From Candidatus Uhrbacteria bacterium RIFCSPHIGHO2_02_FULL_53_13 (GTDB lineage: Bacteria; Patescibacteriota; Patescibacteriia; UBA9934; UBA11717): DNA of 33,652 bases. The position numbers were made by a program, and so were the translations under genes. This document shows, piece by piece, positions 7,029 through 14,201 of this stretch. The notes under the pieces were generated by a model. It ran no database searches and was not told the DNA's origin. It saw nothing but the letters and a program-made list of their open reading frames with translations. Position 1 is the stretch's first letter, and each line of letters starts with the position of its first letter. The DNA lies in the NCBI GenBank assembly GCA_001791035.1, contig MGDX01000018.1:1-33652 (forward strand), given 5' to 3'.

Positions 7029-7116
7029 GCGGACGTGGCGGAATGGTAGACGCGCTAGCTTGAGGGGCTAGTGGGCTCTTTTGCCCGTGGAGGTTCAAGT
7101 CCTCTCGTCCGCACCA
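7029..7116 (+). tRNA. tRNA-Leu(GAG)
   Basis: Acceptor GCGGACG/CGTCCGC, long class II variable arm (TGGGCTCTTTTGCCCG), anticodon stem CTAGC/GCTAG with loop TTGAGGG giving GAG, T-arm GAGGTTCAAGTCCTC, discriminator A and encoded CCA. All class II features of a leucine tRNA are present. Confidence 0.95.
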
Positions 7117-7443
7117 ATAGGGAACTCAACGATTTTTTCGGTGGATTCAAGCGGACGGCGCAAAGCGCCGACCAAGAATTTTTTGGCGGGATTGCAAGGG
7201 AATTCAGAATTTCTGGCGCGCAAGCGCGCAGTGTTTTTTCGCCGAGAAGGAGGTGCGAGCCAAAGATTTCTTTGGCACAGACCTTTTTCGCAAAAAGGTC
7301 TGAATCAGAAGCAATTTTGTCCAAGGATTGAGCGTCTTTTAGCCAGTTTTGGAAAGGTGCGAGCCAATCATTCTGCTTGTGTGAAAAGTTAGAGATTTCT
7401 TCTTCGAGCGACTTCTTTTCAGATAGCAGTTTAGCTTTTTAAG
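7117..7443. other. Hairpin-rich non-coding spacer with direct repeats
   Basis: No credible gene in 327 bases. The stretch contains several tight hairpins: ggcgc-aaa-gcgcc, gcgcgc-aa-gcgcgc, caaaga-tt-tctttg at 7261-7274, and an 11-pair stem with a three-base loop at 7278-7302 (cagaccttttt/aaaaaggtctg). The 12-base word ggtgcgagccaa occurs twice, at 7252-7263 and 7356-7367. It looks like the remains of intergenic repeat elements or a hairpin-forming RNA tail of the tRNA-Leu transcript. Confidence 0.5.
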
Positions 7444-7480
7444 GAAAAAAATCTATCCCCTCCGCAGAGTCGCGAAGGGG
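7444..7480 (-). terminator. Rho-independent terminator
   Basis: On the minus strand a nine-pair stem (CCCCTTCGC/GCGGAGGGG, one T-G pair, loop GACTCT) is followed by ATAGA and seven T. It ends the two-gene unit 9940-7500. Confidence 0.85.
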
Positions 7481-7499
7481 CTTCACAAGAGGTTTTGCG

Positions 7500-9227
7500 T
7501 TACTTGCCCGTGATACGTGGGATGGCATCGGCCTCAAGGTCGCGCGCGATATTTACGATCAGCTCCCAAATACTGACGTAGCTATCGCGAACGATGCTGT
7601 ACTTCTCCATACAATAGTTTGGCGCGCGACCCGGCGGACGGTCGTATTGCGCATTCTCCCCGGAAAGATGCGGCAAGATTCTTCTTTTCCGCAACAGCAG
7701 GCGATACAAATCCACGTGCCGGACAGGCAGGCCGAATCGGAAGTCCTTCGCCGCGTGCTCGAGCACCGTCTGCACCGCGTACGCCATGCTCTTGAACATC
7801 TCCTTGTCCAGAGTCTCGGCATGCCGCTTGCCACAAACATTGCAACGGCCGTAATAGGTCCCAAGAGCTCTAAGTGCAATGATGCGCAGGTCGTTGAAGA
7901 TGTACGCCCACGACCCGTAAGTCTCCACGGATCCAAGGTGCTCGCGGACGCATTTGAATTCCTCGCGCGTTGCGACAAGGAATCCACAGTTTACGGAACC
8001 GCGTACGGAACTCGGCAACTTCCATTTGGCAAAATCCAAATGTTCCCTCGGCCAATCGTCCGTATTTGGACACTCTATGCACCAGGTTCGCACCACCTCA
8101 AAACATTCGTCAACACTCAAATAAGACCGTTGCGCCTTGTATTTCTCAAGCAGGAGTGCGCGCCATGCCTTCTCGTTTCCAACCAAGCGCTCCAACATGA
8201 GGAGCGCGCCAAGAGCCTTCCTTTTTGTGCGAAGACCCTGAACTTTCGCGTATCGGTATGACAGAGAAAGTGCATTGCGAGCGGATTCGATGCCGCCGTT
8301 TTCAAACGCAATCATGCCAAGAAGCAGCCATGCCTCTGCGTTGGAACTGCGCTTCTTCAAAGCGCGCTCCAGATTTCCAATGGCCGCCGGCTGGTTGCCA
8401 GCTTCAAGATCCACAAGCGCGAACTTATACAGCTCTTCCGCCTCAATACTGCGCCCGTTTGCGGCGAGTTCGCGCAGAGTCTCATCAATAGACGCGACTT
8501 CCGTACGCAGTACTTCAACGCCAGTCGTATGCAAATGCGTCATGCGCTCAAGCAGAGCAAGGTGGTGACGTTGGCTGATGACGCCAAGGCCATGCAGAAG
8601 TGCGTGCGTTGCGCGAGCGCTTCCAACAACTGCATCGGATACCCGACGTGCGCCATCGTGAACGGCGTGCACAGTTTGAGCGGCCGCATCATCCACACGA
8701 TCGGCAACGCGATCGAGCCCTTCACGTACGTCATCAAAACCGCGTCCGAGTGTCTCGTCCAAGGAAGCCAGCTCCTCGGATCGGCGTCGATCCGCCTTCA
8801 CAAGGTGCGCCGCCACCACACCAATACCGCCTCCAATACCCATGAGGAGCGCGTTACTCCTCTCTTGTGCATCCAAAACATCGGGCAAATAACTGGTGTA
8901 GGCATTGATCGCATCCAGCGTCTCATTCCCAATGTCCGCCTTCTCTGCCAACACGGTCAAACTGGAATTCATTAGGCGACCTGCTTCGTGGAGTGCGTCC
9001 TGAACCGCACCGAGATTGTCGGAAACGGCGCCAACGTATTCACCAAGTCCGCCCATGTCGACGGTGACCTCCACCGGAGAATATTCGGAATATTCTCGAT
9101 TCCCCGAGCGCTCAATCACACGTTCGATGGCTTCGATAGCCCGAGTTTGGCGCGCAACATGATCCGTGCGCTGTTCCTCAAGCGATGGACCCCACTGGGG
9201 TTCTCGGTCTTCTTTCCTGGTGCTCAT
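7500..9227 (-). CDS. Coiled-coil / TPR / cysteine-rich protein, unknown role
   Basis: A 575-residue protein with an unusual layout. Residues 1-125 are mainly helical with heptad-like spacing; 126-143 is a glycine-rich hydrophobic stretch (NALLMGIGGGIGVVAAHL) that may insert in the membrane; 145-260 is a long charged helical region with DETL repeats (157-160 and 248-251); 262-330 looks like TPR helices (AEELYKFALVDLEAGNQPAA onward, with AEAWLLLGMIAFENG). The C-terminal 240 residues hold C383-x2-C386 and C462-x2-C465, possible zinc ligands, and several further cysteines. The ATG at 9227 overlaps the previous stop as ATGA and is preferred over an upstream start at 9257. Function unknown; coupling with the next gene points to one complex. 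Confidence 0.75.
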   Translation of the reverse strand: MSTRKEDREPQWGPSLEEQRTDHVARQTRAIEAIERVIERSGNREYSEYSPVEVTVDMGGLGEYVGAVSDNLGAVQDALHEAGRLMNSSLTVLAEKADIGNETLDAINAYTSYLPDVLDAQERSNALLMGIGGGIGVVAAHLVKADRRRSEELASLDETLGRGFDDVREGLDRVADRVDDAAAQTVHAVHDGARRVSDAVVGSARATHALLHGLGVISQRHHLALLERMTHLHTTGVEVLRTEVASIDETLRELAANGRSIEAEELYKFALVDLEAGNQPAAIGNLERALKKRSSNAEAWLLLGMIAFENGGIESARNALSLSYRYAKVQGLRTKRKALGALLMLERLVGNEKAWRALLLEKYKAQRSYLSVDECFEVVRTWCIECPNTDDWPREHLDFAKWKLPSSVRGSVNCGFLVATREEFKCVREHLGSVETYGSWAYIFNDLRIIALRALGTYYGRCNVCGKRHAETLDKEMFKSMAYAVQTVLEHAAKDFRFGLPVRHVDLYRLLLRKRRILPHLSGENAQYDRPPGRAPNYCMEKYSIVRDSYVSIWELIVNIARDLEADAIPRITGK

Positions 9228-9940
9228 GGACGAAGCTTTTCCAATCTTTCCAAGCAAATTCGCTCACCTGCCGTGGATTCGTGCACTGCAAAGGCCCCAA
9301 ACAACACCAGAATTAGCAAAACTGCTAAAACGGTGAGTGAAAGAGAGACTTTGGCTTCTTTCACTGCTTGATCGAATGCACGGTCTTGACTGGTAAATTC
9401 GAATCGTCGCTGACCAACAGCGGCATCTCGTTCGTCAACAGCTACCGAACGTTTTTTGAGCTCTGCGCGCTCGGCCTCAAGCTCTGCGCGCGCTACAGCC
9501 TGCTCGTCTGCAAAGGTAACGCGCTCGTCCTCAAGATCGGTCTTGTACTTTGCACACACCAAGGCCAACTCGTTTTCAAGGGTTCTTTCAATCTTGAGGT
9601 CGCCTTCAACTTTCGTTTTCTGCTCCCGCAGGTCGACCACTCTTGATTCAAGCCCTTTGATGCTTTGCTGCAGTTCGTCTATTCTACGAGCTAGCGCTGA
9701 ACACGATGCTGTCAGCTGACTCAAACGACTTTCCTGTAAAAGAATCTCTGAGACCAATGAGCTCTCCGTCGTTGACAGAGATGTGAGACGTGCTGTCTTT
9801 GTAGCTATGTCCTGAGAAACAGCCGCCTTCTGCACTTCCAGCTCTCGAAGTTCGGCATCGAGCGCAGTCAAGAAACGATCCAAATCCAAAATGCCCCAAT
9901 CCGGGAACCGCAATGACGTTTGACGTTCAGTCTCTGTCAT
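9224..9940 (-). CDS. Coiled-coil protein with C-terminal membrane anchor
   Basis: A 238-residue protein. Residues about 20-190 form a long, highly charged coiled coil rich in Glu, Leu, Arg and Ala; residues about 198-217 are a single hydrophobic helix (LSLTVLAVLLILVLFGAFAV), followed by a short charged tail. This tail-anchor-like layout puts the coiled coil in the cytoplasm. The N-terminus contains an FPDWGILDLDRFLTALDAEL segment that resembles nothing I can name. It is the first gene of a two-gene operon with the 575-residue coiled-coil/TPR protein and has its own promoter 28 bases upstream. Confidence 0.75.
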   Translation of the reverse strand: MTETERQTSLRFPDWGILDLDRFLTALDAELRELEVQKAAVSQDIATKTARLTSLSTTESSLVSEILLQESRLSQLTASCSALARRIDELQQSIKGLESRVVDLREQKTKVEGDLKIERTLENELALVCAKYKTDLEDERVTFADEQAVARAELEAERAELKKRSVAVDERDAAVGQRRFEFTSQDRAFDQAVKEAKVSLSLTVLAVLLILVLFGAFAVHESTAGERICLERLEKLRP

Positions 9941-9967
9941 TTGTGTAACCTTGTAAGGTACGCCATC

Positions 9968-9996
9968 AGACTAGCAAAAATGCCATCTGAGGTCAA
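9968..9996 (-). promoter_or_regulatory. Sigma70-type promoter of the coiled-coil pair
   Basis: TTGACC (9996-9991) and TAGTCT (9973-9968) with 17 bases between, on the minus strand; start of transcription near 9961, giving a leader of about 20 bases before the ATG at 9940 with no clear ribosome-binding site. Confidence 0.65.
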
Positions 9997-10010
9997 TACA
10001 CCACGCCCAA

Positions 10011-10032
10011 ACAAAAAATCGGCGTTTGCCGA
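10011..10032 (-). terminator. Rho-independent terminator after the kinase-like gene
   Basis: On the minus strand TCGGC-AAAC-GCCGA (10032-10019) is followed by six T and GTTT. It ends the long run of genes from 18099 to 10077. Confidence 0.75.
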
Positions 10033-10076
10033 CATCATCCATTGCCACAAAGTTGTAAGCGGTGACACCGCAACCA

Positions 10077-10814
10077 TCAAATACTCCGTTCACGGCCGAC
10101 AATCACCTGGAGCGCGCCCGGCTCGGACGAAAGCATAAACTGATTCCCCGTGATTTCCACGCCGTTCGCCTCAACTCGCACCGCGTCTTCAAATAACAAC
10201 TGCGCGCGCTTGAGCGGAAGATGACTTTGCACCTGTCGCTTGCGAAAACGCCCCGGAACATATTGCGTGATAAATAGATCAAGCACACCATCGGTCGGCT
10301 GCGCCATCAAACCCACTTCAGGATCGGTTTCCAAATTCACCACCTGTACATCGCCCTTGCGCTCCATGATGACGTCGTATTGCTTTTCGTAACGCACCAC
10401 GCCGCGCGATGACGGAAACGAGATATTCGTAAAAAATCGGTGATCGTTCACCCGTCCGGCGTCCAGCTTTTCGATATTGCGTTTCGTAAGCACATCGCAC
10501 GCCGCAACACCATTTGGAATCCCCAAAATCCGCGCCATCGAGTTTGGTGTTCCCATCGGAATGATCCCAAGCACCATATGGTGATCCACGATCGCATTGG
10601 CAACTTTGTGCACGGTCTCGTCGTTGCCCACCACCACAACCGTTTTGACACCCGAAGCCACTTCGCGTTCAATAATCTCATTCGGATGCCGAAAAAGCGC
10701 GAGCCGCACAATCTTTCCCTGCAATCCAAGATCCGTGATGCGCGCTTCAATAGCCGCAAGCTCGCGCTCAAACTTTCGCTCCTGAACAAAATCGTCGTAA
10801 ATGTAGCAATACAT
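10077..10814 (-). CDS. Diacylglycerol-kinase-family lipid kinase (YegS/LCB5 type)
   Basis: A 245-residue protein with the DAGK catalytic domain layout: nucleotide-binding loop VVVVGNDETVHKVANAI at 59-75, where the family's GGDGT is GNDET, and IIPMGTPNSMARILGIP at 84-100, matching the PxGTxNDxAR block. The C-terminal half is the beta-sandwich part with DGVLDLFITQ and the closing VEANGVEITGNQFMLSSEPG. The family phosphorylates diacylglycerol, sphingoid or related lipids. The Gly-to-Asn and Gly-to-Glu changes in the loop and the short length (bacterial members are near 300) leave activity uncertain. It sits downstream of bactofilin and argS in the same direction. Confidence 0.75.
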   Translation of the reverse strand: MYCYIYDDFVQERKFERELAAIEARITDLGLQGKIVRLALFRHPNEIIEREVASGVKTVVVVGNDETVHKVANAIVDHHMVLGIIPMGTPNSMARILGIPNGVAACDVLTKRNIEKLDAGRVNDHRFFTNISFPSSRGVVRYEKQYDVIMERKGDVQVVNLETDPEVGLMAQPTDGVLDLFITQYVPGRFRKRQVQSHLPLKRAQLLFEDAVRVEANGVEITGNQFMLSSEPGALQVIVGRERSI

Positions 10815-10828
10815 GAGGGGAGATTGCC

Positions 10829-11236
10829 CTACGCAACGATCGATCCCTTATTGTGCTTCGGCGTTTCTATGGCGAGTACTCCGTCGGGCATCGTCACTTT
10901 TCCGTTCAGGCGACAGCCTGGCGCCATCAAAATCGTTTGTGCTTCCACGTCGCCTTTCACGCGTGCGGACGATGTCAACTCCAAACGCTCGCCGATACGC
11001 ACGTTACCCTTCACTTCGCCCGAGATGATTGCGTTGTTGGCCGATAGATCGGCGTCAATCATCGCGCGCTCACCAATGGTCACATCGCCGGACGCCGCGA
11101 CGCTCCCACTTACCGCGCCGTCAATCAGCACATTCCCATCGCTCGTAAAATTCCCCTCCACTTTTACCCCCTCGGCAATGATTGTCTCTCCTTGACCTCC
11201 TTTTCCTTTGAATGACATAGGTGTTTTGAGTATCAT
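10829..11236 (-). CDS. Bactofilin-family cytoskeletal protein
   Basis: A 135-residue protein almost entirely made of a bactofilin (DUF583) beta-helix. Successive turns of about 17 residues are visible, for example VKVEGNFTSDGNVLIDGAVS, GSVAASGDVTIGERAMIDAD, and AIISGEVKGNVRIGERLELT. Bactofilins polymerise without nucleotide into membrane-associated filaments that organise cell-wall synthesis or chromosome parts. The frame starts at 11236, but the ATG at 11218 (MSFKGKGGQGE) is equally possible; neither has a ribosome-binding site. A short direct repeat (gtatcatgta) lies around the start. Confidence 0.88.
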   Translation of the reverse strand: MILKTPMSFKGKGGQGETIIAEGVKVEGNFTSDGNVLIDGAVSGSVAASGDVTIGERAMIDADLSANNAIISGEVKGNVRIGERLELTSSARVKGDVEAQTILMAPGCRLNGKVTMPDGVLAIETPKHNKGSIVA

Positions 11237-11276
11237 GTATCAAGTATCATGTATTCGGTGCCGATCTGATGATTCC

Positions 11277-12989
11277 CTACATCTCCTCGATCGGTTCAAG
11301 CCCCATCATACGCAATGCATGGCTCAACGTTATCAAGATTGCGCGACACAGAGCAAGTCGCGTGGCGCTCGCAGCTGGCTTGGCGTCGTCGATGATACGC
11401 ACATCGTTGTAGTACTTAGAGAACGTTTGTGCCAAGCCAAACGCATAGTTTGGGATGTCCGATAGTGCCAAACGCATCGCGGCCGTCGCCACCACGGATG
11501 GATACAGCGCTAGCTGTCGAACAAGTCCGCGCTCAGCATCGCCAAAAATCCCATCGTGCATGGCCGGCTCCATGGACGCTTTGGCAAGCAAGCTCGAAAT
11601 GCGCGATGTCGTATACAGCAGATACGGACCAGTCGCCCCTTCAAACGCCACCGCTTCCTCGATGCAAAACGTGAGATCTTTTTTTGGATCCTGTTTTGCC
11701 ATGGCGTACACCAGCGCCGCGTGCGAAATCGCCTTCGCCGCCTCATGCACGCGCGCTTGCGACCAGTCCGCGTGACGCTCCTGCGTTTCATCGGCGGCCA
11801 CATGCTGCAACTGATTGCGCAACGCATCGTAGCGCACAATCGTACCTTTGCGCGACGACATGGCACCTTCGGGCAACGTCACAAAGTTGTACGACAGATG
11901 CTCGTACGGAATGTGAACGCCCATACGCTTGAGCGTCGCAAACAGCTGACGCATGGCAAGCGACTGCCGCTCATCCACGACAATCAAGCTGCGGTCGAGC
12001 GCGTAATCGCTCGACTTGCGAACCGCCAAAGCCAAATCCTTGGCGTTATACAACAGTGTTCCGTCCGACTTCACAAGGAGATTCGCGCCCAAATCCTCGT
12101 CCGATAAATCCACAATAATCGCCCCGTCATCAAGCTTGGCAATGCCCTGTTCCTGCAGCTCACGCACAATTTTTTTTGTGTCATCAATGAGATCACTCTC
12201 GTAGTACTGCCGATCAATCGGAAGACGAAACTCTTTAAAAACAGCCTGGAGCGCATCAATGGACCACGCCCGCGACTCCTTCCACGCCTTCTGCCACGGT
12301 CCGCGCCCGGTTTCGAGCGTGCGCTGAATCTCGGAAATCTGCGTGCGCGCCTCCTCGTCCGTCTCCGCCACCGTGCCGGCGTCCACGTACAATTTTTGTA
12401 AAAACTCCATCTCATGTCCGGGTTCCGGACGCTCGCCTTCGTGCAACGCGTTCATGGACCAAATGCATCTGGCGACGTTGTTACCAAGATCGTTAATGTA
12501 CGATGTTGCCACCACCTCGTAGCCCACCGTGCGTAGCAGCTGAATAGTGAGAAAGCCGACGACAAAGTTACGCACGTGCCCCACATGAATATCTTTGTGC
12601 GTGTTGGGGTTGGCGTACTCCACCATCACGCGACGACCTTTGCCGATGTTTTGATGGCCATAGCGCTCCCCCGATAGCTGAATCTCTTTCAAGACTTCGC
12701 CGGCAAACACGTCCAGTTTCAGACGCACGTTCACATACGGACCGCTTGAAGTGACCATCTCAATCATTCCCTTTGGCCCGATTTTCGCCGAGAGTTCGGT
12801 TGCCAGTTCGGTGGGATTGCGTCCCATCCCCTTGGCAAGCACAAAACAGGGATAGGCGATTTCGCCCATCGAAGAGTCGGGAGGCGTCGTGAGCTCATCA
12901 ATCGTCGGCGAGTACCCTTTTCCGATATGTGCCTTGAGCGCCTTCAGAACCTCTTGCTGAACGCGCGTCCATGTGTACTGCGGAATCAT
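11277..12989 (-). CDS. argS: Arginyl-tRNA synthetase
   Basis: A 570-residue class Ia synthetase, charging tRNA-Arg. The HIGH motif is HVGH at 135-138 within YANPNTHKDIHVGHVRN, and the KMSKS equivalent is MSSRK in the GAMSSRKGTIVRYD block. The N-terminal Add-1 domain and the C-terminal DALR anticodon-binding domain (VVATAAMRLALSDIPNYAF...ALRMMGLEPIEEM) are present, and length is normal. It starts one base after the tyrS stop region (TAATATG), so the two genes are co-transcribed. Confidence 0.95.
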   Translation of the reverse strand: MIPQYTWTRVQQEVLKALKAHIGKGYSPTIDELTTPPDSSMGEIAYPCFVLAKGMGRNPTELATELSAKIGPKGMIEMVTSSGPYVNVRLKLDVFAGEVLKEIQLSGERYGHQNIGKGRRVMVEYANPNTHKDIHVGHVRNFVVGFLTIQLLRTVGYEVVATSYINDLGNNVARCIWSMNALHEGERPEPGHEMEFLQKLYVDAGTVAETDEEARTQISEIQRTLETGRGPWQKAWKESRAWSIDALQAVFKEFRLPIDRQYYESDLIDDTKKIVRELQEQGIAKLDDGAIIVDLSDEDLGANLLVKSDGTLLYNAKDLALAVRKSSDYALDRSLIVVDERQSLAMRQLFATLKRMGVHIPYEHLSYNFVTLPEGAMSSRKGTIVRYDALRNQLQHVAADETQERHADWSQARVHEAAKAISHAALVYAMAKQDPKKDLTFCIEEAVAFEGATGPYLLYTTSRISSLLAKASMEPAMHDGIFGDAERGLVRQLALYPSVVATAAMRLALSDIPNYAFGLAQTFSKYYNDVRIIDDAKPAASATRLALCRAILITLSHALRMMGLEPIEEM

Positions 12990-12990
12990 A

Positions 12991-14190
12991 TTATTTCAGG
13001 TTTCGGAAGTAACGCTTCCCTTTTTGTAACATTCCAGGACGCGCCGTTTCGTCGCCGTTCATAATCACGCGTCCGTCCAGCTTCACCGCGCCTTGCGCCA
13101 TTTGCCGACGCGCATCGTTTTTCGATGAACACATTTTTGATTCAATGAGTACGTCCGTCCATGTGACGCCGTGTTTGAGCTTAAAGACCTCTGCGTCCAT
13201 TGGCATCTCTTTTCGCGAAAAGACAGATTCAAAGTGCTCCTGTGCCGCTTTCGCTGCGCTCTCATCGTAATACGTTCGTACGAGTTCGTGCGCCAATTTC
13301 ATTTTCGCGCCACGCGGGTCGTCCGCATACTGACGCTTCCATGCGGCAATCTCTCCAAGAGACGCCTGCGTGCACATCTCAAAACACTGCCACGTTACTT
13401 CGTCGGGAAGCGTCATTACTTTTCCAAACAAGTCCTCCGGCGCCGCGTCAACGTTGATGGCGTTGCCTTCGCTCTTGCCGATCTTGCGCCCCGAAGCGTC
13501 TGCGATCATCGGCAGCGTCAGCACACCTTTATTTTTGTTCTTCACCTTTTTCATCAGCGTGCGCCCGGCGAGCATGTTGAACGTCTGATCCGTTCCGCCA
13601 ACCTCAACGTCCACGTCCATCGCGACCGAGTCATACCCTTGCATGAGCGGATACATAAACTCGTGCACGCCGATCGGGTGACCGTCTTCCATGCGCTTTT
13701 TAAACATATCGCGCTCGAGCATTTGCTGTACCGTAAAGTGCGCGGCCAAACTCGTCACGTCCGCAAAACTCATTTTGGCGAGCCACTCGTGGTTTGATTT
13801 TATGGTGATGGGATTCCCGGGCACATCAAAAATGACACGCGTTTTGTCTTCAAATCCCTTGGCGTTGCGGCGCGTGTCTTGAAGCGTCATCGGCTTGCGC
13901 ATGTCCGCTTTGCCCGACGGATCGCCGAGCGTCGCGGTGAACGTGCCCATGAGCACGATCACCTCGTGCCCAAGCTCTTGAAACTGGCGCAGCTTCCACA
14001 TCCACGCCGTGTGTCCGATGTGCACGTCCGTCGTCGTCGGATCCCAGCCCGTATACACACGCAAACGACGGCCGCTCTTGAGCTCGCCGCGCAGCCATTC
14101 GACATCCGGATACACCGAATCCACGCCACGCGTGAGCAGCTCGTCAATCTTGGCTCCGTCTGTATTGATGTTGTATTTTTTGCTAAACAT
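12991..14190 (-). CDS. tyrS: Tyrosyl-tRNA synthetase
   Basis: A 399-residue class Ic synthetase. HIGH is at 57-60 (VHIGH), the tyrosine-site block GYDSVAMDVDVEVGGTDQTFN at about 185-205, and the KMSKS loop is KIGKS at 236-240. The C-terminal S4 domain that binds the tRNA is recognisable in WTDVLIESKMCSSKNDARRQ and the DGRVI block. The frame is open to 14250, but that part is the end of valS; the ATG at 14190, eleven bases after the valS stop, is chosen. Lies between valS and argS. Confidence 0.94.
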   Translation of the reverse strand: MFSKKYNINTDGAKIDELLTRGVDSVYPDVEWLRGELKSGRRLRVYTGWDPTTTDVHIGHTAWMWKLRQFQELGHEVIVLMGTFTATLGDPSGKADMRKPMTLQDTRRNAKGFEDKTRVIFDVPGNPITIKSNHEWLAKMSFADVTSLAAHFTVQQMLERDMFKKRMEDGHPIGVHEFMYPLMQGYDSVAMDVDVEVGGTDQTFNMLAGRTLMKKVKNKNKGVLTLPMIADASGRKIGKSEGNAINVDAAPEDLFGKVMTLPDEVTWQCFEMCTQASLGEIAAWKRQYADDPRGAKMKLAHELVRTYYDESAAKAAQEHFESVFSRKEMPMDAEVFKLKHGVTWTDVLIESKMCSSKNDARRQMAQGAVKLDGRVIMNGDETARPGMLQKGKRYFRNLK

Positions 14191-14201
14191 ATTTTTCGTC
14201 T

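Noticed and set aside
7055..7392. Several open frames on both strands over tRNA-Leu(GAG) and its spacer
   Set aside because: They begin in or cross the tRNA and run through hairpins; no protein-like composition.
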